Counted from the stretch's first letter, positions 17,384-26,982 are shown. The stretch: 64,000 nt of DNA from Bradyrhizobium diversitatis (GCF_016031635.1 NZ_JACEGD010000023.1:34626-98625), one strand, 5' to 3'. Program-made: numbers and translations. The notes: a model not told the origin generated them from the letters alone.

Positions 17384-19096
17384 CTAAAGCCCCCTGATCA
17401 TCCCCGCGTCGATCAGCAGCCGGTTCAATCGCCGCGCCTCGGCGCCGTCCCTGCAGCCGTAGAAGACGCCGTTGCAGCGGAGCATGATCTCCTTCTGTTC
17501 GGCGAAGGACGGGTCGAGCGGAATGCCGGCGGCTTCCTGGATCACCAGCGGCAGATAGGGACCGTCGATCGTGTCCATCACGGCCGCGCTCTTCAGCGGC
17601 TCGAAATTGACGGCGTCGATCGCATAATAGGTCGCGTAGAGCCGTGGATCGTAATTGTCCAGCTTCTTGCCGAGAGCGCCCTCGTCGAGCCCGGGCTCGA
17701 GGATCTGCGCTGCGAATTCCGGCTGGTGATCGCCGTAGCGCACGATCAGGAAGGGCTCGCCCGGAAAATTCTTCCTCAGGCCTGCGACGAAGGCCTTGTA
17801 CTGCTCGGCGCTGATTGCCTGCCGGCGCAGATATTCGTCGATCGACGGCACATTGCCCGGCGCGCGCCAGTTCGGCAGCAGGTCGGGACGGAAGCGCGTC
17901 TCCCAGGGGAAATGATTGGCGCCGAGATAGATAAAGGTGAACAGCGGCTTGTTCGGCGGCTGCTGGCCCATCAGCTGGAGCGCCTTGTCGTAGAAGAAGC
18001 TGTCGGGCTCGACATCCTTCGCGCCGAGGTCCTTCGCATCGAGAAAGCGCTCGATGCCGGTCGTCATCTGGAAGCTGCGCGCGCCCATGAAGCCGCCATT
18101 GGCGGGATAGAGCGAGAGCGTCTCGTAGCCGCAGCGGCGCAGCGCCAGCGGCAGGCCGCGCTCAACCCGGCTCGAGGCAATGCGCGTCACGAAATAAGCG
18201 AAGCGTCCGAACGAGCGCGAGGAAAGCCCCGCGAGCACGTTGTATTCGGTGAACCAGCTCGGTCCGCCATTGCTCTCGGCGAGGAACGTGCGCTGCTTGC
18301 CGTCCCAGGACGTGAAGTGGCTGCCATAGCCCTGCGACACCTTGATGCCCTGCGCCGCGCGGATATCGAAGCTCGATTCATCATGGATCATGATGATGTT
18401 CGGCCGGCGGCCGGCGGGATGGCAGGCATCGACCAGCGGCATGTTGAGCCGTTCATTGGTCGAAGCGGCCGCCTCCATGAAGCCGTACTGCGCGAAATCC
18501 GACACCGCGCTGACGCCCGAGCGGAAGAATTTCGAGAGATAGCCGTCGTCGTAATAGCTGCGCCAGGCTTCATCCGGATGGTAGAGCGAATACCCGACAA
18601 GTCCGGCGAGGCAGGCGAGCTTGCAGGCCAGCGCCGGCAGGCGGCGGACGCGGAACGGGTCGAGCCACCACAGCGAATACATCAACGGCAGCGTGATCAG
18701 GCCGGCCAGAATCACCGACCAGCGCAAGTTCGGGAAGATCGTGAACAGGAACGCGACGGTGTCGCGGTCGATCATCATCAGGTCGATGAAATTGACCGTC
18801 ATCTGCACGACCTCGTGCTTGAGCTGCGACAGCAGCACCAGCACGACGACCATGGTCAGCGACAATGCGCCCGAGAGCGCCGGCCGCCGCAGCAGCGTGA
18901 TCCAGAAGAAGTTCAGGATGCCCCAAGCCAGCGCAAAGGACAGGCGCGAGCCGAAATCGGTCTCGGTCTCGTACATCAGCGCGAGCGCAGCGAGATGCGG
19001 CGCTGCAACCGCGAGCAGGCGCCAGATGCCGAGCGCGGCGACGCTCGCCAGCACGGCGGTCGCGGCAGAAGGACCTGGATTGGGCGCGGACGCCAT
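17384..19096 (-). CDS. Membrane sulfatase / LTA-synthase-like phosphotransferase
   Basis: 570 residues from ATG 19096; longer in-frame starts exist but add an unstructured leader. Residues about 10-190 hold five hydrophobic helices. The periplasmic sulfatase-like domain follows, opening with RPNIIMIHDESSFD (metal-binding Asp/Glu). GGPSWFTEYNVLAGLSSRSFG occupies the position of the catalytic Thr/Ser segment, and RYGDHQPEF is the Asp-His metal site. The layout is that of LtaS/OpgB-like enzymes, which move phosphoglycerol or phosphoethanolamine onto surface glycans. The substrate is unknown. Confidence 0.83.
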   Translation of the reverse strand: MASAPNPGPSAATAVLASVAALGIWRLLAVAAPHLAALALMYETETDFGSRLSFALAWGILNFFWITLLRRPALSGALSLTMVVVLVLLSQLKHEVVQMTVNFIDLMMIDRDTVAFLFTIFPNLRWSVILAGLITLPLMYSLWWLDPFRVRRLPALACKLACLAGLVGYSLYHPDEAWRSYYDDGYLSKFFRSGVSAVSDFAQYGFMEAAASTNERLNMPLVDACHPAGRRPNIIMIHDESSFDIRAAQGIKVSQGYGSHFTSWDGKQRTFLAESNGGPSWFTEYNVLAGLSSRSFGRFAYFVTRIASSRVERGLPLALRRCGYETLSLYPANGGFMGARSFQMTTGIERFLDAKDLGAKDVEPDSFFYDKALQLMGQQPPNKPLFTFIYLGANHFPWETRFRPDLLPNWRAPGNVPSIDEYLRRQAISAEQYKAFVAGLRKNFPGEPFLIVRYGDHQPEFAAQILEPGLDEGALGKKLDNYDPRLYATYYAIDAVNFEPLKSAAVMDTIDGPYLPLVIQEAAGIPLDPSFAEQKEIMLRCNGVFYGCRDGAEARRLNRLLIDAGMIRGL

Positions 19097-19269
19097 CGAC
19101 AATACGCTGAACTTCAAGTCCGGCCCTGTGACACGTCTGACCGGCCGGTCAGGGCGTCCGGCGCAGCCGGAAGCCTGCACCGTGTCATAAAACTGTAACG
19201 GAATGGTCAAGGACAGGCAACGCACGGGGCGGTCCGACCTTCGCCTAATGTTAGCGAGCGGCGAAGCTG

Positions 19270-19690
19270 CTACGGCTTGGCAACGCCCGCGATGAACAGG
19301 TCGAGCACCGCTTCCGCCACCCGCTCGATTTCACGCTCCTCCACGCGCCAACGCCATGGACGAAATCGCGCCCGTTGGAGATGATCTGGACACGCGCGGG
19401 GTTGCGCCGTGGCCCAGCGCAGACAAGCGAGGCGGAACGCGTGAAAGCCGGCCAGCAGGTCAGCGGCCGGCACCGAGCCCAGCCCCGTCTCGATCTTGGC
19501 ACGAAAGCGCCGCTGCGCCTCCTCTGCCATGGCCACCATCAAGGCATCCCGGTTTCGGGAAGTGCCGGAACGGCGCTCCCGCCGACACTGCCGCCCGGCA
19601 GGCGGCCTCACGGACGGAGAGCTCGATTCCCTCCGCCGCAAGTTGCAGCGCAGCATCGATCAGTACGCGGCAGCGGCAAGACGGCCCCGA
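19270..19690 (-). pseudogene. TetR-family regulator relic, frameshifted
   Basis: Pieces of one TetR protein lie in different frames of the minus strand. Near 19660-19560 the text reads LIDAALQLAAEG, then SVREAACRAAVSAGAPFRHFP, the helix-turn-helix of a TetR regulator. The frame then shifts within a few bases and continues as NRDALMVAMAEEAQRRFRAK. A further shift occurs near 19390-19340 (IISNGRDFVHGVGAW in one frame, then VEEREIERVAEAVLDLFIAG in another), ending at a TAG at 19270. At least two frameshifts separate the parts, so no full protein can be made. Sequencing error in two places is a less likely alternative. Confidence 0.72.
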
Positions 19691-20093
19691 TCAGGTGGCG
19701 CATCGGCTCCGGCGTGATCTGATGGCGCACCTTCGGACCTGCCGCGGTCAGCGCTCGAGCACGATTTCGGCGATGCGCTCGGCCGGCATGCAACGGCCCG
19801 GCTCTCGGTGGACACGAGATGAGAATGCGGATGAAGAGCCGAATCCTTGGCCCTGAAGACGCAGAGGTTTTGATGTTCGGAATGCAGCGAGAAAGTGCGA
19901 CAAACGCCGCGATGCCAAGAATGTGGTTTAAAAGTCGGTTCTTCGCGTTCAGGCCGCGCGTCAACTTGCGAAGAATTTGAATAAAGCAGCAGCGCTTCGC
20001 GCGGGATGGAAAGAGCGAGACCACTGTTTGCGATCTCGCTCGATCATAGCCGCGAAGATTTAAGATTTGGTTTGGCGAGCAAGGTTGCGTTCG
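19691..20093. other. Intergenic stretch, no gene recognised
   Basis: About 400 bases between the TetR relic and a palindromic repeat. Open frames here give Arg/Pro-rich text without domain character. The part at 19850-20060 is noticeably less GC-rich than its surroundings. No RNA gene was recognised. Confidence 0.55.
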
Positions 20094-20094
20094 T

Positions 20095-20187
20095 CCGTCA
20101 TTCCGGGGCGCGCGTTAGCGCGAACCCGGAAATCTCGATCCACAACCTCTGGATTCCGGGTTGCGCTTCGCGCCGCCGGAATGACGG
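20095..20187. repeat. Palindromic intergenic repeat, CGTCATTCCGG family, copy 1
   Basis: The outer arms are CCGTCATTCCGG at the left and CCGGAATGACGG at 20176-20187. The inner arms are AACCCGGAAATC and GATTCCGGGTT. Same architecture as 29093-29175. It lies directly downstream of ilvC and may also serve as its terminator or as an RNA-stabilising hairpin. Confidence 0.8.
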
Positions 20188-20195
20188 CGTAGCCG

Positions 20196-21215
20196 TCAGT
20201 TCTTGCTCTTGTCGACCAGCGCGCCCTTCTTGATCCAGGGCATCATGTCGCGGAGCTTCGCGCCGACTTCCTCGATCGGGTGCGCGGCGAGCTTGGCGCG
20301 GGTCGCCTTGAACGAGGTCTGGTTGACCTTGTTCTCGAGCATCCAGTCGCGGGCGAACTTGCCGCCCTGGATGTCGGCCAGGACCTTGCGCATCTCCTTC
20401 TTGGTCTCGTCGGTGATGATGCGCGGGCCGGTGACGTACTCGCCGTACTCGGCGGTATTGGAGATCGAGTAGTTCATGTTGGCGATGCCGCCTTCATAGA
20501 TCAGGTCGACGATCAGCTTCACTTCGTGCAGGCACTCGAAATAGGCCATCTCCGGCGCGTAGCCGGCTTCGACCAGGGTCTCGTAGCCGCCCTTGATCAG
20601 CTCGACCAGGCCGCCGCAGAGCACGACCTGCTCGCCGAACAGGTCGGTCTCGCACTCTTCCTTGAAGGTGGTCTCGATGATGCCGGCGCGGCCGCCGCCG
20701 ATGGCGGAGGCGTAGGACAGGCCGAGGTCATGGGCATTGCCGGAGACGTCCTTGGCGATCGCGATCAGGCAGGGCACGCCGCCGCCGCGCTGATACTCCG
20801 AGCGCACGGTGTGGCCGGGGCCCTTCGGCGCGATCATCAGCACGTCGAGGTCGGCACGCGGATCGAGCAGATTGAAGTGGACGTTGAGGCCGTGGGCGAA
20901 CACGAGGGCGGCGCCCTTCTTCATGTTGTCGTGCAGGTGCTCGCGGTAGATGTCGCCCTGAAGCTCGTCCGGAGTCAGCATCATGACGAGGTCGGCCCAT
21001 TTGGCGGCTTCCGCAACTTCCAGCACCTTGAAGCCGGCGGCTTCCGCCTTCTTGGCCGAGGCCGAGCCCTTGCGCAGCGCAATGGCGACTTCCTTGACGC
21101 CGGAATCCTTCAGGTTGAGCGCATGGGCGTGGCCCTGGCTGCCATAGCCGACGATGGCGACCTTCTTGCCCTTGATCAGGTTCAGGTCGGCGTCGCGATC
21201 GTAGTAAACACGCAT
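20196..21215 (-). CDS. ilvC: Ketol-acid reductoisomerase (NADP+)
   Basis: 339 residues, the short class I form. The Rossmann motif is KKVAIVGYGSQGHAHALNLKDSG. ALRKGSASAKKAEAAGF carries the serines used to bind NADPH phosphate, and the catalytic Asp/Glu region is KEECETDLFGEQVVLCGGL. It converts acetolactate or acetohydroxybutyrate to the dihydroxy acid in valine and isoleucine synthesis. It is separated from the ilvI-ilvH run by transporter genes but on the same strand, with 130-140 bases upstream for its own promoter. Confidence 0.97.
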   Translation of the reverse strand: MRVYYDRDADLNLIKGKKVAIVGYGSQGHAHALNLKDSGVKEVAIALRKGSASAKKAEAAGFKVLEVAEAAKWADLVMMLTPDELQGDIYREHLHDNMKKGAALVFAHGLNVHFNLLDPRADLDVLMIAPKGPGHTVRSEYQRGGGVPCLIAIAKDVSGNAHDLGLSYASAIGGGRAGIIETTFKEECETDLFGEQVVLCGGLVELIKGGYETLVEAGYAPEMAYFECLHEVKLIVDLIYEGGIANMNYSISNTAEYGEYVTGPRIITDETKKEMRKVLADIQGGKFARDWMLENKVNQTSFKATRAKLAAHPIEEVGAKLRDMMPWIKKGALVDKSKN

Positions 21216-21348
21216 GGTCGTTTCCTCGTTCAGGGCCGAAAATCGGCCGATGGTCAGTGTCCGAAGGGTGAAATTTGCGGATTTCGGGGGCTGTCTAGAG
21301 CATTTTCAGCCCTGAGGGAAACCCGTTTCTGCATGGAAATCCGCGACA

Positions 21349-21951
21349 TCATGCATCCATGAAAACGGGGTAGAGGGAAGCGAGCAGCAGGACCGCCATC
21401 AGGATATTGAAGGCGCGGATCAGCCGCTCGGAGGTCAGGACCGGGCGCAGCGCGGTGCCGAACAGGGCCCAGACCACTGTCGAGACTGTGCCGACGACGA
21501 GGCTGATCACGGTCTGAATGGCGATGTTGAGCGGGAATTGGGCGATCGCGGCATAGGCCGTGATGGTACCGATCACGATCACCCAGCCCTTGGCGTTGAT
21601 CCACTGGAACATGGCCGCGCCCCAGAAGGTCATCGGGCCGCGCGCCTTCTCCTCGCCCGGCTTCGCCGGACCGGACAGCGCGATCACGGCGGCCAGGTAA
21701 ATCAGGTAGGCGGCGCCGGCATATTTCAAGACGGTCTGGAGGATCGGATAGGCCAGGAACACGGTGCCGAGCCCGAGGCCGACGGCGGCGATCATGAAGG
21801 CGAAGCCGATGACGATGCCGACGATATGCGGGATCGTGCGCCGGAAGCCGTAGGTCAGGCCGGAGGACAACAGCATGATGTTGTTCGGCCCCGGGGTGAA
21901 GTACATGACCGCCATGAAGGCGAGGAAGGCGTAGAACAGCGAGTAGGTCAT
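21349..21951 (-). CDS. LysE/RhtB-family amino acid exporter
   Basis: 200 residues from ATG 21951. I prefer it to the GTG at 21957 because GAGG sits five bases before the ATG. There are six hydrophobic helices, and the family motif FTPGPNNIMLLSSGLTYGFRRTIPHIVGI is near the N-terminus. LysE-type exporters expel amino acids or analogues. Its place between ilvH and ilvC suggests an overflow valve for branched-chain or threonine-related compounds, but this is guilt by location only. Confidence 0.88.
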   Translation of the reverse strand: MTYSLFYAFLAFMAVMYFTPGPNNIMLLSSGLTYGFRRTIPHIVGIVIGFAFMIAAVGLGLGTVFLAYPILQTVLKYAGAAYLIYLAAVIALSGPAKPGEEKARGPMTFWGAAMFQWINAKGWVIVIGTITAYAAIAQFPLNIAIQTVISLVVGTVSTVVWALFGTALRPVLTSERLIRAFNILMAVLLLASLYPVFMDA

Positions 21952-21958
21952 ATTCACC

Positions 21959-22834
21959 TCACGCGGTCTTGGGCAGGACTTGCGGGCGTTTCGCCAGGAC
22001 CATCACGGCGATGCCGCCGATCACGGTCAGCATGCCGGCGAGGCGCAACGGTCCGAACCGCTCGCCGAAAATGATGCTGGAGGCGGCCGAGCCGACGAAC
22101 GGCACCAGCAGCGCGAACGGCACCACTTGCGCGGCGGGATAGTCGCGCAACAGGCGGCCCCACAGCCAATAGGCGATGCTGGTGGAGATGCCGCCGAGCA
22201 TCAGCATGCAGAGCGCCGACGTCAGCGATAGGTGCGTCAGCGACGTCCATGTCGGCGCTGGTCCGTTGGCGATCAGTGCCAGCACGAACAGCGGCACCGC
22301 CGCGGCGAGGCAGAGCCAGGCGAACAGATCGAACATCGGCACGCCGCGGGCGCCGCGCAGCAGCAGATTGCCGATTGCGAAGCTGAGCGGCGAGATCATC
22401 AGAACCGCAAAGGCGCCGACGCTGAAATCGTACCCGACGGTGCCGCAGATCATCAGAAGGCCCGCCGCGGCAACGACGATGCCCAAAGTCTGCATCGGTG
22501 TCGGCCGCTCACCGAACGCGAGCGCGGCAAAGCCGATCGTGAAGAGTGCCTGGCTCTGCACGACGACGCTGGTCAGGCCCACGGGCACCCCATGAGCGAT
22601 GCCGTAGGCCTGCGACAGGAACTGACCGAGGAAGAGCGTGAAGCTGATCGCGATCAGCAGTGACCAGGCGATTTTCGGCTTGGGAATGAACAGGCACGGC
22701 GCCGCGGCGATCGTGAAACGCAACGCCGACATCAACTCCGGCGAAAGCTCGTCGAGCGCGATCCGGCTCGCCACGAAGGCAAGCCCCCAGATGATCGCCA
22801 CCATGACGGCGATGAGGATGTCGGCCGGCTTCAT
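21959..22834 (-). CDS. EamA-domain DMT-family transporter
   Basis: 291 residues, ten hydrophobic helices arranged as two EamA repeats. The first opens with LIAVMVAIIWGLAFVASRIAL and the second is near SPLSFAIGNLLLRGA. DMT proteins export metabolites such as amino acids or purines; specificity cannot be read from sequence. Its TGA is seven bases from the LysE-family start, so the two transporters are probably translated from one mRNA. Confidence 0.88.
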   Translation of the reverse strand: MKPADILIAVMVAIIWGLAFVASRIALDELSPELMSALRFTIAAAPCLFIPKPKIAWSLLIAISFTLFLGQFLSQAYGIAHGVPVGLTSVVVQSQALFTIGFAALAFGERPTPMQTLGIVVAAAGLLMICGTVGYDFSVGAFAVLMISPLSFAIGNLLLRGARGVPMFDLFAWLCLAAAVPLFVLALIANGPAPTWTSLTHLSLTSALCMLMLGGISTSIAYWLWGRLLRDYPAAQVVPFALLVPFVGSAASSIIFGERFGPLRLAGMLTVIGGIAVMVLAKRPQVLPKTA

Positions 22835-22883
22835 TGTTGTTTCCGGTTCTGCTTTGTCTCGCAGCCCTGCTTGTTGTTCTGGT

Positions 22884-23579
22884 CTAGCCTTGCTCGCCGG
22901 CTTTCGGTTTCCGCAGCAGATAGGTGCCGTGCATCGGCGCGTGGTAATCGGCCGAGACCAGCGTGAAGCCGACGTCGGTCAGCATCCGCTCCATCACCCA
23001 GCCGAAGGTGGAATATTCGTCGCGCATATGCGTCACCACGCCCTCGCGGGAGAAATCGTGGTTCTTGATCTGGAAGTCGGCCCATTGCTCGACGTCACGC
23101 TCGATCGCGTCGGGCATCGATGAGTAAACAATGTCACGGAGATAAAACGTCGCTCCGGGCTTGAGCGCGCGAAAAATCCGCGACATCGCCACCGCCTTCC
23201 AGAAATCCGGCAGATGGTGCAGCGTGAACTCGCTGACGATGAGATCGTAGGATTCCGGACGGTAGGCGAAGCTGAGCAGACCGGCGGATTGGGTGCGCAC
23301 GGGCGCCTTGCGGTCGCGGGCATAGATCTCGGCCAGCGCCAGCATTGCCGGCGAAATGTCGATGGCGTCGACGTCGGCCCCCATCAACGCCGCTTCGGTG
23401 GCGAGCACGCCGTTGCCGCAGCCGATATCGGCGATGCGCCAGCCACGCTGGACCCCGAGCATCTTCAGAGCGGCGCGCGCCCGCAGATCGGCATCGTCAT
23501 GGTTGTCGTAGATCGAGGCCACAGCGGGCTCGATCCCCATCCGGTTCCGCTCGTTGTAGTACCAGTCGCGCGCCAGCAT
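22884..23579 (-). CDS. Class I SAM-dependent methyltransferase
   Basis: 231 residues. SAM-binding motif I is RIADIGCGNGVLATEAALMGADVDAIDISP and motif IV is YDLIVSEFTLHHLPDFWKAVAMSRIFRALKPGATFYLRD. The fold is of the Methyltransf_11/25 type; the substrate is unknown. It begins three bases after the ilvH stop, so it is cotranscribed. A second in-frame Met at residue 14 is an alternative start. Confidence 0.87.
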   Translation of the reverse strand: MLARDWYYNERNRMGIEPAVASIYDNHDDADLRARAALKMLGVQRGWRIADIGCGNGVLATEAALMGADVDAIDISPAMLALAEIYARDRKAPVRTQSAGLLSFAYRPESYDLIVSEFTLHHLPDFWKAVAMSRIFRALKPGATFYLRDIVYSSMPDAIERDVEQWADFQIKNHDFSREGVVTHMRDEYSTFGWVMERMLTDVGFTLVSADYHAPMHGTYLLRKPKAGEQG

Positions 23580-23582
23580 GGC

Positions 23583-24125
23583 TCACATCCCTTCAGGCCC
23601 GCGACCGATCGCGGCGACGCCGGTGCGCGACACCTCGACAAGGCCGAGCGGGCGCATCAGGTCGATAAATTGATTGATCTTGTCCGTATTGCCTGTGATC
23701 TCGAACACAAAGCTCTCGGTGGTGGCGTCGATCACGCGGGCGCGGAATGCATCCGCCAGCCTCAGCGCCTCGACCCTGTGTTCGCCCTGCCCGCGCACCT
23801 TGACCATCGCCAATTCGCGCTCGATCGAACGCCTGGTCAGGGTCATGTCGACGACGCGGTAGACCGGGATCATGCGATCGAGCTGGTGCTTGATCTGCTC
23901 GATCACCATCGGCGTACCCGTGGTGACGATGGTGATTCGCGACAGATGCTTCTGGGCCTCGGTCTCCGAGACCGTAAGGCTCTCGATGTTGTAGCCGCGA
24001 CCCGAGAACAGGCCGATGACGCGCGCGAGCACGCCCGGCTCGTTCTGCACGAGCACCGCAAGCGTATGCGTCTCGTTGGGATCGTGACGGTCCTCGATGA
24101 AATAGGCGGATGCGGGCTGGTTCAT
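23583..24125 (-). CDS. ilvH: Acetolactate synthase small (regulatory) subunit
   Basis: 180 residues. The N-terminal ACT domain starts HTLAVLVQNEPGVLARVIGLFSGRGYNIESLTVSETE, with the Gly-Asn region that binds valine. A second ACT-like domain fills the C-terminus (SFVFEITGNTDKINQFIDLMRPLGLVEVSRTG). It activates the catalytic subunit and gives valine feedback inhibition. Start 24125 follows from the family. It is separated from ilvI by a threonine dehydratase-like gene, which is unusual for this normally adjacent pair. Confidence 0.95.
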   Translation of the reverse strand: MNQPASAYFIEDRHDPNETHTLAVLVQNEPGVLARVIGLFSGRGYNIESLTVSETEAQKHLSRITIVTTGTPMVIEQIKHQLDRMIPVYRVVDMTLTRRSIERELAMVKVRGQGEHRVEALRLADAFRARVIDATTESFVFEITGNTDKINQFIDLMRPLGLVEVSRTGVAAIGRGPEGM

Positions 24126-24148
24126 TGTCGTCCCCTCTTGTCTCTCCG

Positions 24149-25120
24149 TCACGCCATCGCTGGCGCGTCCGTCCCGACCCAACGGCGGAACAGATCGAAA
24201 TCGATATTGCCGCCAGACAGCACGAGACCGACGCGCTTGCCCTTCAGCTTGCTCTTTTCCTGCAGCGCCGCCGCCAGCGCCGCTGCACCGGCGCCTTCGG
24301 CGAGATTATGCGTATCGGTCCAGTAGGCGCGAATCGCGGCGGCGACCTCGTCGTCTGTGACCTCTACGATGCGCGAGGCGCCCTTGCGGATCAGCGCGAA
24401 CGCATCCTCGTCAGGGATGCGCGTCGCCATGCCGTCGGCTCGCGTGTTGCTGGTTTCGGTCGTCACGATCTTTCCGGCCGCGAACGACAGCGCATAGGAC
24501 GGCGCTTCCGTCGACTGCACGCCGACGATTTCGGTCTTCAGGCCGAGCAGGTCGCGCGCCATGATGCAGCCGCAGATGCCGGAGCCCTGCCCGATCGGCA
24601 CATAGAGGATATCGAGGTCCGGCGCTGCGCGGAACAGTTCGAGAGCGTAGGTCGCAACGCCAAGAACGAGATCCGGGTGGAACGAGGGCACCATGTGGAG
24701 CCCGGCGAACTGCGCGCGACGCTCGGCTTCCTCGCGTGCCGCCTGAAAGTCCTCGCCGTGTTCGACGAGTTCGGCACCGAAGGCCTTCATCGCGCGGTTC
24801 TTCTCGACCGAGTTGCCGCGCGGCACATAGATCACCGCGGGCACGCCGTGGCGGCTCGCGGCAAAGGCGAGGCTCTGACCGTGATTGCCGCGCGTCGCCG
24901 AGATGATGCCCGGTGTCTTCGGCCGCTCGCGCTTCAGCCGTTCGAGATAGACGAGGCCGCCGCGCACCTTGAAGGCGCCGATCGGCGTGTGGTTCTCGTG
25001 CTTGACCACGACCTCGGTGCCGAGCCGACCTGCGAGCAACGGCCAGGCATGCGCCGGCGTTGCCGGCACCGCCTGCCCCACGATCGCATGTGCGCGCTCG
25101 AGCTCCCTCAGGTCGAACAT
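24149..25120 (-). CDS. PLP-dependent threonine/serine dehydratase-like protein
   Basis: 323 residues, a fold type II PLP enzyme. The Schiff-base lysine is in HTPIGAFKVRGGL, the Asn-loop is SATRGNHGQSLAFAA, and the glycine-rich phosphate loop is VPIGQGSGICG. There is no C-terminal ACT-like regulatory domain, so it resembles catabolic TdcB-type or related dehydratases rather than biosynthetic IlvA. Its position between ilvI and ilvH suggests it makes 2-oxobutyrate for isoleucine synthesis; serine or 3-hydroxyaspartate activity is also possible. Confidence 0.85.
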   Translation of the reverse strand: MFDLRELERAHAIVGQAVPATPAHAWPLLAGRLGTEVVVKHENHTPIGAFKVRGGLVYLERLKRERPKTPGIISATRGNHGQSLAFAASRHGVPAVIYVPRGNSVEKNRAMKAFGAELVEHGEDFQAAREEAERRAQFAGLHMVPSFHPDLVLGVATYALELFRAAPDLDILYVPIGQGSGICGCIMARDLLGLKTEIVGVQSTEAPSYALSFAAGKIVTTETSNTRADGMATRIPDEDAFALIRKGASRIVEVTDDEVAAAIRAYWTDTHNLAEGAGAAALAAALQEKSKLKGKRVGLVLSGGNIDFDLFRRWVGTDAPAMA

Positions 25121-25124
25121 GGCC

Positions 25125-26900
25125 TCACACCAGCGCCTTGCCGCCGGCGAATGCCTTCGCGGTCGCCTCGTCGTTGGCCTGCTCCGGCAGCAGCATCTCG
25201 TTGTGGGCCTTGCCGGAGGGGATCATCGGGAAGCAGTTTTCCAGCGCCGCGACGCGGCAGTCGAACAGCACCGGACGCTTGACCGAGATCATCTCCTTGA
25301 TCGCACCATCAAGATCGGCGGGCTTGTGCACCTGGAGGCCGACGGCGCCATAGGCTTCCGCGAGCTTGACGAAATCCGGCAGCGCTTCCGAGTAGGAATG
25401 CGACAGGCGGTTGCCGTGCAGCAGCTGCTGCCACTGCCGCACCATGCCCATGTACTGGTTGTTCAGGATGAAGATCTTGATCGGCAGCTCGTACTGAACC
25501 GCCGTCGACATTTCCTGCATCGTCATCTGCACCGAGGCATCGCCCGCGATGTCGATGACGAGACTGTCGGGATGGGCAACCTGCACGCCGACCGCCGCCG
25601 GCAGGCCATAGCCCATGGTACCGAGACCGCCGGACGTCATCCAGCGATGCGGTTCCTCGAAGCCGTAGAACTGCGCCGCCCACATCTGATGCTGGCCGAC
25701 CTCGGTCGTGATGTAGGTGTCCTTGCCGCGCGTCGCCTCGAACAGGCTCTGGATCGCGTGCTGCGGCAGAATGACGTCGTTGCTCTTCTTGTAATAGAGC
25801 GAGTTGCGGGCGCGCCATTGCGCGATCTGCTGCCACCACGACTTGATGTCGGGCTTCTTCGCCTCCGCCTTGAACACCTGGAGGATGTCGCCGAGGACGT
25901 TGCCGCAATCGCCGATGATCGGAACGTCGACGCGGATGTTCTTGTTGATCGAGGACGGGTCGATGTCGATGTGGATCTTCTTCGAGCCCGGCGAGAACGC
26001 ATCGACGCGGCCGGTGATGCGGTCGTCGAAGCGCGCGCCGACGCACAGCATGACGTCGCAATCATGCATGGTCATGTTGGCCTCGTAGGTGCCGTGCATG
26101 CCGAGCATGCCGAGCCAGTTCTTGCCCGAGGCCGGGTACGCCCCCAAACCCATCAGCGTGGAGGTGATCGGGAAGCCGGTGACCTCGACCAGCTCGCGCA
26201 AGAGCTTGGTCGCCTCGGGGCCGGAATTGATGACGCCGCCGCCGCTGTAGATCACGGGACGCTTGGCACTGGCCAGCAGCGCCACGGCCTTGCGGATCTG
26301 CGTCGCATCGCCCTTCACGCGCGGCGCGTAGGAGCGGTGCACATCGGACTTGCGCGGTGGATGGTAGGTGCCGGTCGCGAACTGCACGTCCTTGGGGACG
26401 TCAACCAGCACCGGGCCCGGACGGCCCGAGGTTGCGACATAGAACGCCTCATGCAGCACCTTGGCGAGATCGTTGACGTCGCGCACCAGCCAGTTGTGCT
26501 TGGTGCAGGGACGCGTGATGCCGACGGTGTCGCATTCCTGGAAGGCATCGTTGCCGATCAGATGCGTCGGCACCTGGCCGGAGATGCAGACCAGCGGGAT
26601 CGAGTCCATCAGCGCGTCGGTGAGTGGCGTCACCATGTTGGTGGCGCCGGGACCGGAGGTCACCAGCGCAACGCCCGGCTTGCCGGTCGAACGCGCATAG
26701 CCCTCGGCGGCATGGCCCGCGCCCTGCTCGTGGCGGACCAGGATGTGCTGGACCTCGCTCTGCTGGAAGATCTCGTCATAGATCGGAAGCACGGCGCCGC
26801 CGGGATAGCCGAAAATGTCGGTCACGCCGTGATCGATGAGCGCGCGGACGATCATCGCGGCGCCGGTCATCTGGTTCGGATCGTGGCTCTTGTCGCTCAT
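25125..26900 (-). CDS. ilvI: Acetolactate synthase large (catalytic) subunit
   Basis: 591 residues with the three ThDP-enzyme domains. The catalytic Glu (residue 58) is in VRHEQGAGHAAEGYAR. FAD-contact segments lie in the middle, and the ThDP/Mg motif is GDASVQMTMQEMSTAVQYELPIKIFILNN near residue 450. It condenses pyruvate with pyruvate or 2-oxobutyrate. It is the first structural gene after the attenuator leader, about 110 bases downstream of the leader's stop. ilvI, ilvB and ilvG names are used interchangeably for this family. Confidence 0.96.
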   Translation of the reverse strand: MSDKSHDPNQMTGAAMIVRALIDHGVTDIFGYPGGAVLPIYDEIFQQSEVQHILVRHEQGAGHAAEGYARSTGKPGVALVTSGPGATNMVTPLTDALMDSIPLVCISGQVPTHLIGNDAFQECDTVGITRPCTKHNWLVRDVNDLAKVLHEAFYVATSGRPGPVLVDVPKDVQFATGTYHPPRKSDVHRSYAPRVKGDATQIRKAVALLASAKRPVIYSGGGVINSGPEATKLLRELVEVTGFPITSTLMGLGAYPASGKNWLGMLGMHGTYEANMTMHDCDVMLCVGARFDDRITGRVDAFSPGSKKIHIDIDPSSINKNIRVDVPIIGDCGNVLGDILQVFKAEAKKPDIKSWWQQIAQWRARNSLYYKKSNDVILPQHAIQSLFEATRGKDTYITTEVGQHQMWAAQFYGFEEPHRWMTSGGLGTMGYGLPAAVGVQVAHPDSLVIDIAGDASVQMTMQEMSTAVQYELPIKIFILNNQYMGMVRQWQQLLHGNRLSHSYSEALPDFVKLAEAYGAVGLQVHKPADLDGAIKEMISVKRPVLFDCRVAALENCFPMIPSGKAHNEMLLPEQANDEATAKAFAGGKALV

Positions 26901-26953
26901 TGGCTTGCTCCGGATGCGCTGTTGTCAGCGGCTTCGTTCGTGTCGGGTTCGGG

Positions 26954-26980
26954 AAATAAAAAAGGCCCCGAAGAGGGCCC
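26954..26980 (-). terminator. Rho-independent terminator of the ilvI leader
   Basis: On the minus strand the sequence reads GGCCC TCTTCG GGGCC followed by TTTTTTT: a short GC stem, six-base loop and seven T residues. It sits between the leader peptide and ilvI, where it would stop transcription when the leader is translated freely. Confidence 0.85.
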
Positions 26981-26982
26981 AT

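Noticed and set aside
17726..19198. 490-codon open frame opposite the sulfatase-like gene
   Set aside because: Composition typical of reverse-strand shadow; no ribosome site or motif.
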